Source of the DNA: Comamonadaceae bacterium
Lineage (GTDB): Bacteria > Pseudomonadota > Gammaproteobacteria > Burkholderiales > Burkholderiaceae_C
Length of the DNA: 41,543 bases
Direction of reading: 5' to 3'
Assembly (NCBI GenBank): GCA_947476285.1
Contig: CANJPU010000050.1
Span: forward strand, 1 to 41,543
In this document: positions 32,718 through 41,498 of the stretch, in pieces
Layout of the letters: each line of letters begins with the position of its first letter
Numbering within the stretch: position 1 is the stretch's first letter
Notes under the pieces: model-generated
Told to the model about the DNA's origin: nothing
What the model saw: only the letters and a program-made list of their open reading frames with translations
Database searches by the model: none
Position numbers and translations under genes: made by a program

Positions 32718-33341
32718 ATGTCCACTGAAATCAAAACCCCAAAGCCAGTGACTTTGTACGTCATTGATGATCACCCCCTCATGCGTGAAGCGGTCGTCAT
32801 GCTGCTACGAAGGCTGCGACCTGGTGCAACCGTTGTTGAGCTTGAGCGCCTGGGCGGCATGGAGTCAGCCGTCAAGCAACACGGAAAGCCTGACCTGATC
32901 TGCCTTGATCTGAAGCTGCCGGACACCACCGGCACCTCAGGCATTCATGAACTCAAGAACCGTTTTACCGACACACCTCTTGCGGTGCTGTCCGCATCAC
33001 CGGCGGCCGACATGGAAGAGGCCTGCGTCGATGCGGGCGCCGACATCTACATCGAGAAATCTTCCGGCGCGCAAGAGATCGGCAACGCCTTGCGTGCGCT
33101 GCTCAACGCCGACGGCGGTTTCGAAGAGCCCTCACCAACGGACAGCAAGCTTTCCAAGCGCCAGAAGCAGCTGATCGTCATGCTGGACCGCGGCTTGTCC
33201 AACCGCGAAATCGCCGACGAGTTGGGCATCAGCGAACACACGGTCAAGGTCCATCTGTGGCGCCTGTTTCGTCGCCTGGGTGTCAAGAGCCGCACCCAGA
33301 CCATTCACTACGCCCGCACTCACGGCATGCTGACAAGCTGA
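32718..33341 (+). CDS. LuxR/NarL-type response regulator
   Basis: A 207-aa two-component regulator. The receiver domain (residues ~11-125) has the acidic pair DD (17-18), the phospho-acceptor Asp64 (CLDLKLPD), and a Lys at about 114 (IEKSSG). The C-terminal LuxR/GerE helix-turn-helix (~142-200) reads LSKRQKQLIVMLDRGLSNRE and ISEHTVKVHLWRLFRRLGV. The gene converges with a histidine kinase gene and the two 3' ends overlap by 22 bp, so kinase and regulator are probably partners even though they are not co-transcribed. Confidence 0.93.
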   Translation: MSTEIKTPKPVTLYVIDDHPLMREAVVMLLRRLRPGATVVELERLGGMESAVKQHGKPDLICLDLKLPDTTGTSGIHELKNRFTDTPLAVLSASPAADMEEACVDAGADIYIEKSSGAQEIGNALRALLNADGGFEEPSPTDSKLSKRQKQLIVMLDRGLSNREIADELGISEHTVKVHLWRLFRRLGVKSRTQTIHYARTHGMLTS

Positions 33342-34732
33342 GACAGGGTGATGGCTCTGGTGGCTGCGTCCTGCTCGTGGGTGGGTAGCAGCACCACCCG
33401 AAAAACCGTGCCCCGCCCCGGCCTTGAATGCAGCGTCAGCGGATGGCCCAGTATGGCCGCCAGCCGCGCCACGATGTAAAGCCCCAGGCCGAAACCGTCC
33501 TCTGTGCCTGCGTGGGTAGGCACCTTGAAGAATTCCCGAAAAATCTCGCGCTGGTGCTCGGGCGCTATGCCCAGCCCGGTGTCCCACACTTCCACCACAT
33601 GCACGCCTCCTCTGTTGCGGGTGGACACCAACACACCTCCGCGCTGTGTGTACTTGACTGAGTTGGAGATCAGGTTGCCAACGATGCGTCGCAGCAAGAT
33701 AGGGTCTGACACGACCGTACCCGGCGCGATGCTCACGCGAAACTCCAGGCCCTTGGCCTGGGCCAGCGGGCGGTACTGCAGCTCCAGGTCGCGCACCAGC
33801 TTGCCCAGGTCCACCGGCTCGATGTTGAGCTTGATCTTTCCTGAGTCAAGCCGCACCAGATCAAACAAAGAATCGAACAAGGCATTGACCGCCTTGGTGG
33901 ACTCCACAATCTTGGGCGCGATCTCATGCACCAGCTCGGGCTCGCTGCCCAGCCAGTCGGCATACAAGCCCAAGGCATGCACCGGCTGGCGGATGTCGTG
34001 CGCGGCACTGGCAAGGAAGCGATTCTTGATTTCCACCGCCTCCAGCGCCGCCTGCGTCTGGCGTGTGAGCGACTCGATCAATTGCGAGTTTCGAAACTGC
34101 AGCTCGAAATTCTTGCGGTGCGTCACGTGCAGTCGCAGCCCCGCCTGGCGCAGCACCATCCAGAAGATGGAGAGCAAGGCAACGATCCAGAAGTGAAACA
34201 GCGGGCCATGAAAGCGCAGGTCCACCCCGATGCGCCACATCATCACGGCCAGCGCAGTAAGCGCCAGTGTGTCCAGGTAGGCATGAAGGGTGCTCAGGTG
34301 GCTGGACAGGCTGTTGATCGCGAACATCGCCAGGCCCGCCATGATCAGCCAGCAGACAAACTGGTTGGGCAGTGGGACTCTGTCAAAGAAGAGCGCCGTG
34401 GTCAGCCCCCATACCAGGGCGCTGGCCGGCCACATGATGCGGTAACGCAAGAAGAACCCGAGATGGTCGATGGCACTCTTTTGCCGCACTTCGCGCACAT
34501 AGGTGCGTATGACCCAGGAGCGAAAGGCCGCTACCAGCGCAGCCAGCAGGCACCAGCCGAACAAGGCGAGCGTGGGCACATCGTCCCAAAGCAGCGCCCC
34601 AAAGGCCGGTATCAGCAAAAGCGCCACGAGCTGGGTGGTGCGCGCGGTGCGCATCAGGCTTCTGACCAGCTCGGCCTCCACCCATTGGTGCTCTGCGGGT
34701 GCGGCAACGGTAGCAGCAATGTCGGACTTCAT
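33320..34732 (-). CDS. Membrane sensor histidine kinase
   Basis: A 470-aa kinase. The N-terminal ~200 residues hold about six hydrophobic segments without a recognised periplasmic domain (for example TTQLVALLLIPAFGALLW and FWIVALLSIFWMVL). A coiled linker leads to HisKA with His245 (ASAAHDIRQPVHALGLYADWL). The ATP-binding domain shows N box NLISNSVKYT, G1 DTGLGIAP and G2 GFGLGLYI. The HDIRQP phospho-site group often includes hybrid kinases with a receiver; this one ends after the kinase core. The signal is unknown. The likely partner is the convergent LuxR-type regulator. Confidence 0.93.
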   Translation of the reverse strand: MKSDIAATVAAPAEHQWVEAELVRSLMRTARTTQLVALLLIPAFGALLWDDVPTLALFGWCLLAALVAAFRSWVIRTYVREVRQKSAIDHLGFFLRYRIMWPASALVWGLTTALFFDRVPLPNQFVCWLIMAGLAMFAINSLSSHLSTLHAYLDTLALTALAVMMWRIGVDLRFHGPLFHFWIVALLSIFWMVLRQAGLRLHVTHRKNFELQFRNSQLIESLTRQTQAALEAVEIKNRFLASAAHDIRQPVHALGLYADWLGSEPELVHEIAPKIVESTKAVNALFDSLFDLVRLDSGKIKLNIEPVDLGKLVRDLELQYRPLAQAKGLEFRVSIAPGTVVSDPILLRRIVGNLISNSVKYTQRGGVLVSTRNRGGVHVVEVWDTGLGIAPEHQREIFREFFKVPTHAGTEDGFGLGLYIVARLAAILGHPLTLHSRPGRGTVFRVVLLPTHEQDAATRAITLSQLVSMP

Positions 34733-34785
34733 GCCCTGAGTCTAAAACATAAGCTTGCGGTTTTCTGGTTGACCGGCAGCCAATG

Positions 34786-36588
34786 CTATTGCGGCGAGGC
34801 AGCGCCTGATTCCCACCATTCGGTGGCCGAGAGCATCACCTCATGGTGGCCGCGCCCTGCGGGGATCATGGGGAAGCAGTTTTCCTGCTGGGCCACCCGC
34901 ACATCCAGGAAGAACGGTTTCGTGCTTTCAAGGCATTGCGCCAGCGCATCCTGCAACTGATCCACCTCGTCCACCCGCCGCCCTTCCCAGCCGAAGGCAC
35001 GCGCCAGCGCCACAAAATCAGGCAGCGCTTCGTTCCAGCTATGGCTGAGGCGGTTGCCGTGATTGAGTTGCTGCCATTGCCGCACCATGCCCATGTAGCC
35101 ATTGTTGGCCAGCACCAGCTTGACCGGCACGCGGTGCTGCACCGCCGTGGACAGCTCCTGAATGTTCATCAGCACCGATGCGTCGCCCGACACACACACC
35201 ACCGTCTTGTCCGGATGCGCGATCTGCGCACCGATGGCTGCTGGCAGGCCATAGCCCATGGTGCCCGCCCCACCCGAAGTGAGCCAGCGGTGCGGGGAAT
35301 CAAAGCGCAGGTATTGCGCGGCCCACATCTGGTGCTGGCCCACGTCAGTGGACACAATCGCATCGCGCCCTTGCAGCATGCGCTGCAGGCTGCTCATCAG
35401 ATGCTGCGGCAAGATGACATCGGTGCGCGGCTTGAAGGCCAGGCTGTCGCGTGCGCGCCAGAGCGCAATCTGCTGCCACCAGGGCGCCAGCCGCTCGGCT
35501 GCAAGTCCATGCACCAGCGGGTCATCGAGCAGGGCTTGGAGCACCTGGGCACAGTCGCCCACCAGCGCCACATCCACATGCACGACCTTGTTGATGCTGG
35601 TGGGGTCAATGTCAATGTGAACCTTGCGCGCAAGCGGACAGAAGCTGTCGAGCTTGCCGGTGACCCGGTCATCAAAGCGGGCGCCCACGCACACCACCAG
35701 ATCGGCATCGTGCATGGCCAGATTGGCTTCCAGCGTGCCGTGCATGCCCAGCATGCCCACAAAGCGCTGGTCCGACGCAGGGAATGCGCCCAGGCCCAGC
35801 AGCGTGAGCGTGACGGGCGCATCCAGCAGGCGAGCCAATTGCGTGAACAAGGCGCAGGCCTTGTGCCCCGAGTTGACAAGCCCACCGCCGCCATACAGCA
35901 CGGGCCGCTTGGCGCCAGCCAGAAGCTGCGCCACCTGTTGCAGGCTGGCGGCCGATGGCGCATCGCGCTGCACTGCCAGCGGCGCCGCACCACGGGTGCT
36001 GGCACCCACCTGTGCGAGTTGCACGTCCTTGGGTATATCCAGCAGCACCGGCCCGGGCCGCCCGCCGCTGGCAATTTCCAGCGCGCGGCGCACCGAGGGC
36101 GCGACATCGCTGGGCTGGCGCGGCTGATGGTTCCACTTGGTGACCGGGCGCGACATGCCCAGCGCGTCGCACTCCTGAAAGGCATTGGTACCAATGACTG
36201 CGGTGGACACCTGGCCGCTGATGCACAGCACAGGCACCGAGTCGCTCATCGCATCAAGCAGGCCGGTGATGGTATTGCCCACGCCGGGGCCAGAGGTGAC
36301 CAGCACCACGCCCACGCGGCCGGTGCTGCGCGCATAGCCTTCGGCCGCATGCACGGCGGCCTGCTCATGGCGCACCAGCACATGGCGCAGCGCCGGGCGG
36401 CTGTACAAGGCGTCGTACAAAGGCAGGGCGGCACCGCCGGGGTAGCCAAAGATCGTGTCAACACCGCATTCGATCAGCGTGTCTAGCAAGATCTCGGCGC
36501 CGTTGCGCGTGTCAAAGGCGGCATCCAGCGCGGCTGGATGGGCCGAGCCTTGTGGGTCAGGCAGGACGGTGGGAAGTGGCTTGTTCAT
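34786..36588 (-). CDS. Acetolactate synthase-type ThDP enzyme (large subunit)
   Basis: A 600-aa thiamine diphosphate enzyme most like the acetohydroxyacid synthase catalytic subunit, which condenses pyruvate with pyruvate or 2-oxobutyrate. [16 protein letters not shown] (residues 46-61) and [15 protein letters not shown] with the cofactor-activating Glu75 are family features. [17 protein letters not shown] and the C-terminal Mg/ThDP motif [15 protein letters not shown]...[12 protein letters not shown] are also typical; the common GDG is GDA here. No small regulatory (ilvN/ilvH) gene follows; the next gene is a kinase. It may be an extra, regulation-free isozyme or act on another 2-oxoacid. 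It is divergent from catabolic cluster 2. Confidence 0.88.
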   Translation of the reverse strand: MNKPLPTVLPDPQGSAHPAALDAAFDTRNGAEILLDTLIECGVDTIFGYPGGAALPLYDALYSRPALRHVLVRHEQAAVHAAEGYARSTGRVGVVLVTSGPGVGNTITGLLDAMSDSVPVLCISGQVSTAVIGTNAFQECDALGMSRPVTKWNHQPRQPSDVAPSVRRALEIASGGRPGPVLLDIPKDVQLAQVGASTRGAAPLAVQRDAPSAASLQQVAQLLAGAKRPVLYGGGGLVNSGHKACALFTQLARLLDAPVTLTLLGLGAFPASDQRFVGMLGMHGTLEANLAMHDADLVVCVGARFDDRVTGKLDSFCPLARKVHIDIDPTSINKVVHVDVALVGDCAQVLQALLDDPLVHGLAAERLAPWWQQIALWRARDSLAFKPRTDVILPQHLMSSLQRMLQGRDAIVSTDVGQHQMWAAQYLRFDSPHRWLTSGGAGTMGYGLPAAIGAQIAHPDKTVVCVSGDASVLMNIQELSTAVQHRVPVKLVLANNGYMGMVRQWQQLNHGNRLSHSWNEALPDFVALARAFGWEGRRVDEVDQLQDALAQCLESTKPFFLDVRVAQQENCFPMIPAGRGHHEVMLSATEWWESGAASPQ

Positions 36589-36733
36589 TTGAGGGTCGAT
36601 TGTGGCCGGGACTTTGCAAGAAAGGCTTTCTTATTCTGGCAGTTCAGACGCGTCATCCGAAAATCTATCTGCCGGCCTTCAATTGCTCCCGATTATTTTC
36701 CGGGCGGGGTTTGCGCGCAAGCAGCAGGGGCTT

Positions 36734-36777
36734 TCGATCGCATATCGATCGGACCTCGATCGCACCTTGATTGACAC
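36734..36777. repeat. Four 11-bp phased repeats (TCGATCGnAnn)
   Basis: The units are TCGATCGCATA, TCGATCGGACC, TCGATCGCACC and a diverged TTGATTGACAC, exactly every 11 bp. The core CGATCG is itself palindromic. The fourth unit overlaps the -35 box of the cluster 2 promoter. One unit per helical turn suggests cooperative binding of a regulator on one face of the DNA. Confidence 0.75.
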
Positions 36778-36800
36778 ACGCAAGACCCGGCGCCTACAAT
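36771..36800 (+). promoter_or_regulatory. Sigma70-type promoter of cluster 2
   Basis: TTGACA (36771-36776) and TACAAT (36795-36800) are separated by 18 bp. Transcription would begin near 36807 and read into the citrate synthase-like gene. Confidence 0.65.
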
Positions 36801-36804
36801 GACC

Positions 36805-36814
36805 TGTACGTACA
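36805..36814. promoter_or_regulatory. Palindrome TGTACGTACA at the predicted start site
   Basis: A perfect 10-bp palindrome overlapping the expected transcription start of cluster 2. GTAC/TAC-type palindromes are common for GntR-family repressors, so it is a candidate repressor site. Confidence 0.4.
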
Positions 36815-36941
36815 ACCAGCCAATCGGGTCTTTTTCATTCACACGGCGGGCGGTCGTCCCACCAGGGCGCAGCCAGCATTGCGCTTGTGTGTGGGCTTGC
36901 CCGACCATCATTGCACTCACCACCGGAACCCTCGCAAGCCT

Positions 36942-37760
36942 ATGACCGACATGCATCACTACGAGACCGCGATTTCGCAGGTCGTTAGCAACGAACACGA
37001 AGAAGACGTCATATTGCGCGGCCACCGGCTGAGCGATTTGATTCAGAACGCCAGCTACGCGCAGTCCGTGTTTCTCATGTTGTCGGGCCGCATGCCCAGC
37101 CCGGGCCAGGCGCGCACGCTGGACGCGCTCTTCGTTGCCTGCGTGGACCACGGCGTCACGCCAGCAGCCATGATCGGGCGCGCCTTCGCGTCTTACGGCA
37201 CCTCGATCCCTCAGGCTATCGCCGGCGGCATTTTGCTGTTTGGCGAGATAGCTGGCGGCGCAGGCGACCCGCTGGCGCGCATCCTGGTCGATGCGCTGGG
37301 CTCGTCCATCGCTGCTGACGGCACGGTGCCCGACGAAACCATCGACACCGTCGCGCGCAGCGTCGTTGCACAATCACTCAAGTCCGGTGGTCGCATGCCC
37401 GGCTTTGGCATTCCCGCGCACAGCACCGATCCGCGTGCCCCTGCCCTACTCAAGGTGGCGCAACAACAAGGCGCAGCCGGCCCCTATTGCCGCTTGCTGG
37501 TGGCCATCGAGCACGAACTGACCCGCGCCAAGGGCAAGCCCATCCCGATGAACCTGGACGGCATCGTCGCTGCACTGGTGTTGGACTTCGGCTTTCCCAT
37601 GGGCTGCGCCGCCGCCTTCGTGATGATTCCGCGCAGCTTCAGCACGCTGGCCCACCACCTGGAAGAAAAATCCCAGAATACGCGCTGGCGCCATGTGCCG
37701 CAGGAGTACGTGAACTACACCGGCCCCATGCCCGCTCCTCGCACTGACGGCAAGGCATGA
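36942..37760 (+). CDS. Citrate synthase-like / citryl-CoA lyase-like protein
   Basis: A 272-aa protein resembling the short citrate synthase-superfamily members annotated citryl-CoA lyase. The order VILRGHRLSDLIQNASYAQSVFLM, SGRMPSPGQARTLDALFVA and HGVTPAAMIGRAFASYGTS matches that group. GGRMPGFGIPAHSTDPRAP corresponds to the citrate synthase GxGHxVY...DPR motif, but the usual His after GFG is Ile and a His follows three residues later. It is shorter than full citrate synthase (~370-430 aa). It would make or break a C-C bond next to a CoA thioester. The ATG at 36942 is chosen because similarity starts there. A CoA-transferase follows after 13 bp. Confidence 0.8.
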   Translation: MTDMHHYETAISQVVSNEHEEDVILRGHRLSDLIQNASYAQSVFLMLSGRMPSPGQARTLDALFVACVDHGVTPAAMIGRAFASYGTSIPQAIAGGILLFGEIAGGAGDPLARILVDALGSSIAADGTVPDETIDTVARSVVAQSLKSGGRMPGFGIPAHSTDPRAPALLKVAQQQGAAGPYCRLLVAIEHELTRAKGKPIPMNLDGIVAALVLDFGFPMGCAAAFVMIPRSFSTLAHHLEEKSQNTRWRHVPQEYVNYTGPMPAPRTDGKA

Positions 37761-37773
37761 GGACTCACCCCGC

Positions 37774-39006
37774 ATGAGCCAAACCGACAACTCCAACGGC
37801 GCACGGCCGCTGGCGGGCATCCGCGTGCTGGCAGTTGAAAATTTCATCGCCGGCCCCTTCGCCTCCATGTGGCTGGCCGATGCCGGCGCCGAGGTGGTCA
37901 AGATTGAAAGCCGCGACGGCGGCGACATGTCGCGCCAGACCAGCCCCCGGCGCGAAGACGCGCAGGGCCAGCTGCACGGCATGTCTTTTCTGCGCTCCAA
38001 CCGCAGCAAGAAAAGCGTCACGCTCGACTTGAAGCATGAAGACGGCAAGCGCATCTTCAAGGACCTCATCACCAAGGCAGACATCTTCATCGAGAACCTG
38101 CGCCCCGGCGCGATGGACAAGCTGGGCCTGGGCTGGGAGGTGCTGCGCCAGATCAACCCGCGCCTGATTTATCTGGCCATCTCCGGCTTCGGCCATGGCG
38201 ACGTGCAGCGTAGCCCCTTCACCGACAGACCGGCATTCGACGTGATGGCGCAGGCGCTGTCGGGCCTGATGAATCGCCCCGAGCGATCAGGCGACAAGCC
38301 GGTGTACCTGGGCTTCTCGCTGTCGGACATCGAAGGCGGCATGGTTGCCGCCTATGGCGCGATGCTCGCCTTGTTCCAGCGGCAAATCACGGGGCAAGGC
38401 AAGAAGGTCGATATCTCGCTCTATGACGCCAGCCTGGCACTCAACGAGTTGTCGGTCATCATGTATTCGGTCGCGCGCCAGCGTGCGCCCCCCGGGGTGC
38501 ATGCGCTGTCGGCGCCCTTTGGCGCCTACAGGGCCGCGGACGGCTACATCGTGATTGCCGTGCTGGGTGAGCACATCTGGAAACGCTTTTGCGAAACCAT
38601 GGACCGCGCCGACCTGCTGGACGACGAGCGCTTCAAGGACGGCGTGCTGCGTCAGCAAAACCTGGCCGCGCTCGATGCCTGCATTGACCAATGGCTCTCC
38701 ACCCGCAGCCGCGAGAAGGCGGTTGAGATGCTGCTGACCAACAGTGTGCCGGCCTCGGTCGTCAACGACATCGACGACATTTTCGATTGCCCCCATGTGG
38801 CGGCGCGCCACATGATTGTGCCGGTGCAAAACGCGGCATGGGGCACGGTGCAGGTCGCGGGCAACCCGGTGAAAATGTCCGGTGTGCCCGAGATCGAGCC
38901 GGGCGATCCGCCCGATCTGGGCCAGCACACTGCGCAGGTACTGGCCGACTGGCTGGGCGCGGCGCAAGAGCAGATCGCCGACTGGAAATCGCGCAACATC
39001 ACTTGA
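37774..39006 (+). CDS. Family III CoA-transferase (CaiB/BaiF) 2
   Basis: A 410-aa formyl-CoA transferase-type enzyme. The opening GIRVLAVENFIAGPFASMWL has the E-N-F variant common in one subgroup, then FLRSNRSKKSVTLDLKHEDG and the catalytic Asp156 in RPAFDVMAQALSG. It is clearly more distant from the other two CoA-transferases in this window than they are from each other, so it probably uses a different acid. It is tightly spaced after the citryl-CoA lyase-like gene and 14 bp before the SDR gene, so one transcript is likely. Confidence 0.93.
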   Translation: MSQTDNSNGARPLAGIRVLAVENFIAGPFASMWLADAGAEVVKIESRDGGDMSRQTSPRREDAQGQLHGMSFLRSNRSKKSVTLDLKHEDGKRIFKDLITKADIFIENLRPGAMDKLGLGWEVLRQINPRLIYLAISGFGHGDVQRSPFTDRPAFDVMAQALSGLMNRPERSGDKPVYLGFSLSDIEGGMVAAYGAMLALFQRQITGQGKKVDISLYDASLALNELSVIMYSVARQRAPPGVHALSAPFGAYRAADGYIVIAVLGEHIWKRFCETMDRADLLDDERFKDGVLRQQNLAALDACIDQWLSTRSREKAVEMLLTNSVPASVVNDIDDIFDCPHVAARHMIVPVQNAAWGTVQVAGNPVKMSGVPEIEPGDPPDLGQHTAQVLADWLGAAQEQIADWKSRNIT

Positions 39007-39020
39007 GAAAGCACGCACCT

Positions 39021-39896
39021 ATGCAACCCCCCACGCACACCGCAGCCGGTCCGCTGCACGGCAAGGTCGCCCTGGTCACCGGCGCTGGCGGCATGAAGGG
39101 CATAGGCCGTGCGATCGCGCTCAAGCTGGCCGCCCAGGGCGCCGACATTGTGCTGTCCGATGTGCAGCGGCCACAGGCCGATCTGCCCCCGCGCGAAGTG
39201 CAAACCCAATGGCGCAGCATCGACAGCGTGGGCGATGAGATCGAGGCCATGGGCCGGCGCTGTCACCGTGCCTGGTGCGACCTGACCAAAAGCGATCAGA
39301 TCGAGCGCATGGTGGCCGAGGCGTCCACTTGCTTTGGCCACCTGGATATTCTGGTCAACAACGCCCGCGCCATCATCGGGCGCGACCAGGTGCCGGTGCA
39401 TGAAATCAGCGAGGATGTGTGGCGGCACTTCATCGACATCAACACCACCGCAGTGTTCCTGACCATCAAGTTCGCCACCCAGGCCATGATCGCCCAGGGG
39501 CGCAGCGGACGCATCATCAACATCGCATCGGGCTCGGGCAAACAGGGGCAGCGCAACATGGCAGCCTATTGCGCATCCAAGTTCGGCGTGATCGGCCTGA
39601 CCCAATCCGCAGCCCTTGATCTGGCTCCGCACGGCATCACCGTGAACTCAGTGTGCCCCGGCGCGATCGACTCCGACCGCATGAACTACCGCGAACAAGA
39701 CCTTGCGAAACAGCAAGGCCTCTCGCTGCAGGAATACCGTGACCGCCTGGTCAAGACCATTGCGCAGGCCATCCCCCTGGGGCGCATCGGCACTTCGGAA
39801 GATATTGCCGGCGTCACGGCGTTCCTGGCAGGGCCCGAGGCCAGCTTCATCACCGGACAGTCCTATGCCGTCAATGGTGGCACCTTCATGAGCTGA
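39021..39896 (+). CDS. Short-chain dehydrogenase/reductase
   Basis: A 291-aa classical SDR using NAD(P). The nucleotide motif is TGAGGMKGIG (residues 20-29), a TGxxxGxG variant with one inserted residue. NNAR replaces the usual NNAG. The catalytic residues are Asn141, Ser170 (INIAS), Tyr183 and Lys187 (YCASK). The C-terminus ends in the typical GQSYAVNGGTFMS. It would oxidise a hydroxyl group, possibly on a CoA thioester made by the flanking transferases. It is the third gene of cluster 2. The ATG at 39021 gives a normal SDR length. Confidence 0.94.
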   Translation: MQPPTHTAAGPLHGKVALVTGAGGMKGIGRAIALKLAAQGADIVLSDVQRPQADLPPREVQTQWRSIDSVGDEIEAMGRRCHRAWCDLTKSDQIERMVAEASTCFGHLDILVNNARAIIGRDQVPVHEISEDVWRHFIDINTTAVFLTIKFATQAMIAQGRSGRIINIASGSGKQGQRNMAAYCASKFGVIGLTQSAALDLAPHGITVNSVCPGAIDSDRMNYREQDLAKQQGLSLQEYRDRLVKTIAQAIPLGRIGTSEDIAGVTAFLAGPEASFITGQSYAVNGGTFMS

Positions 39897-39916
39897 TCGG
39901 CTGCGCACGCCCTGAC

Positions 39917-41167
39917 ATGAACTCTCCTGACACACACACAAGCACCGGCGCCCTGGCCGGGGTACGGGTACTCGACCTCACCACCGTCATGGCCGGTCCG
40001 GCCACGACGCAGATGCTGTGCGACATGGGCGCACAAGTGACCAAAGTGGAGACCGCGCAGGGCGACATCATCCGCCGCGTCGGCCCATCGCGCCATGACG
40101 GCATGGGCACCATCTTCCTGCAGAACAACCGCGGCAAGCGCAGCATCGTGCTCGATTTGAAGCACCCGCAAGGGCGCGAATGCCTGCTCCGCCTGGCGCG
40201 TGACTGCGACGTGCTGGTCTACAACATCCGGCCACAAGCGATGCAACGATTGGGTCTGGGCTACGAAGAACTCAGCCGCGCTAATCCACGCATCATCTAT
40301 GCCGGCATCTACGGCTATGACGAGCGCGGCCCCTACGCCGGACGACCCGCCTATGACGACCTGATCCAGTCGCTGGTGGCGCTGCCCACGCTGGCCATGA
40401 TGGCTGGCAACGACCGCCCCCGCTTCATGCCCTTGGCCATTGTGGACCGCTACGTGGCCAGCGTGGCGGTGGGCATCATCAATGGCGCGCTGGTGCATGC
40501 GCTCAAGTCCGGCCAGGGCCAGCGCGTGGACATCTCGATGTTCGAGACCATGGCGCAACTGGTACTGAGCGATCATTTTGGCGGCCGCACGTTCGAGCCA
40601 CCGCTGGGCCCGCCCGGCTACAGTCGCACCCTCTCACCCGAACGCGTGCCCTACCCAACTCTTGACGGCCATCTGAGCATGCTTGCCTACACCGATGCGC
40701 AGTGGCACAAGTTCTTTGCAATGATCGAGCGGCCCGAGCTATCGCAAGACCCGCGCTTTGTGACCATGACCGAGCGCACGATCCATATCGACGCGCTTTA
40801 CAAACTGGTTGGGCAGAGCCTGCGCGCGCGCACCACCGCGCAGTGGCTTGAGCTACTGACCGAGGCCGACATCCCCGCCGCGCCATTAAACACGCTCGAT
40901 TCGCTGATCGACGATCCGCATCTGGCGCAAATCGGTTTCTTCAAACCCTTCGATCATCCAAGCGAAGGGCCATTGCGCCAATTGGCCTCGCCGGTGCGAT
41001 GGTCACGCACACCGCCGGCGCCGCCGGCTGCGGCGCCGCGCCTGGGCGAGCACAGCTGCGAAGTGCTGGGCGAGGCCGGCTATTCGCGCGAAGAGATTGA
41101 CCGGCTCGTGGCACAAGGCGTGACGCTCGATGGCGCGGCGCCGGCCGCATCAGCGCCTGCCGATTGA
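39917..41167 (+). CDS. Family III CoA-transferase (CaiB/BaiF) 3
   Basis: A 416-aa enzyme paralogous to the CoA-transferase of cluster 1. They share GVRVLDLTTVMAGP-like openings, NRGKRSIVLDLKHPQGR, GRPAYDDLIQSL with the catalytic Asp, GGRTFEPPLGPPGYSRTLSP and LNTLDSLIDDPHLAQIGFF. The C-terminal ~20 residues are Ala/Pro-rich. It ends cluster 2, 20 bp after the SDR gene. Having close paralogues in two clusters suggests that both clusters handle related acids, or that one arose by duplication. Confidence 0.93.
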   Translation: MNSPDTHTSTGALAGVRVLDLTTVMAGPATTQMLCDMGAQVTKVETAQGDIIRRVGPSRHDGMGTIFLQNNRGKRSIVLDLKHPQGRECLLRLARDCDVLVYNIRPQAMQRLGLGYEELSRANPRIIYAGIYGYDERGPYAGRPAYDDLIQSLVALPTLAMMAGNDRPRFMPLAIVDRYVASVAVGIINGALVHALKSGQGQRVDISMFETMAQLVLSDHFGGRTFEPPLGPPGYSRTLSPERVPYPTLDGHLSMLAYTDAQWHKFFAMIERPELSQDPRFVTMTERTIHIDALYKLVGQSLRARTTAQWLELLTEADIPAAPLNTLDSLIDDPHLAQIGFFKPFDHPSEGPLRQLASPVRWSRTPPAPPAAAPRLGEHSCEVLGEAGYSREEIDRLVAQGVTLDGAAPAASAPAD

Positions 41168-41264
41168 CATCCGCACTGTCAGCCCAAGTTAGAAATGTCC
41201 CCTCGCAACCGACATCCGGTCCTGGCATTGACAAGGCAGAGGTTGCATGCCTGCTTGGTCTGCG

Positions 41265-41498
41265 CGTCGCGTCAGGCGATGCCCGGCAGGCGCTCATACT
41301 GTGGCGGTCTACGCTTCGCTTCGACTTCGCTGGGATTTGCGGCCTGAGGCCGGCGGCGCAGAACTCACTTCGCGCCCTTCGGCCGCTGCGTTCAAACAGC
41401 TGCGCCGAGCATGAATTGAAGCGCTTCGCGCCCGACCTCAGGCCGCAAATCCCAGCCGCCCCAGAATGAGCGCCTGCCGGGCATCGCCTGCCGCGACG
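41265..41498. repeat. 234-bp near-palindromic hairpin element
   Basis: Long complementary arms are present: outer CAGGCGATGCCCGGCAGGCG with its complement at 41471-41490, and inner GCTGGGATTTGCGGCCTGAG with its complement at about 41431-41452. Mismatches between arms are few. The central ~90 bp are unpaired. No transposase or supported gene lies inside. It is a candidate MITE-like or other dispersed element; it may also end transcription of cluster 2. The rest of the 41168-41543 gap shows no gene. Confidence 0.7.

Larger units (their letters stand above)
36589..36941. other. 353-bp divergent regulatory region
   Basis: No gene is supported here. It separates the ThDP enzyme from cluster 2 and contains the phased repeat array, a good sigma70-like promoter and a TGTACGTACA palindrome, listed separately. 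After the promoter a ~135-nt leader precedes the first cluster 2 ATG; I see no known riboswitch in it. Confidence 0.7.

Noticed and set aside
34843..36486. A 547-codon open frame on the plus strand
   Set aside because: It is exactly antisense to the ThDP enzyme, has low-complexity His/Arg/Ala-rich composition and no family features; a codon-bias shadow in high-GC DNA.
36734..36777. CRISPR-like array
   Set aside because: The units are 11 bp with no spacers between them, so this is a tandem operator-type repeat and not CRISPR.
41168..41469. Short frames within the terminal hairpin element
   Set aside because: Their translations follow the palindrome on both strands and show no family features.
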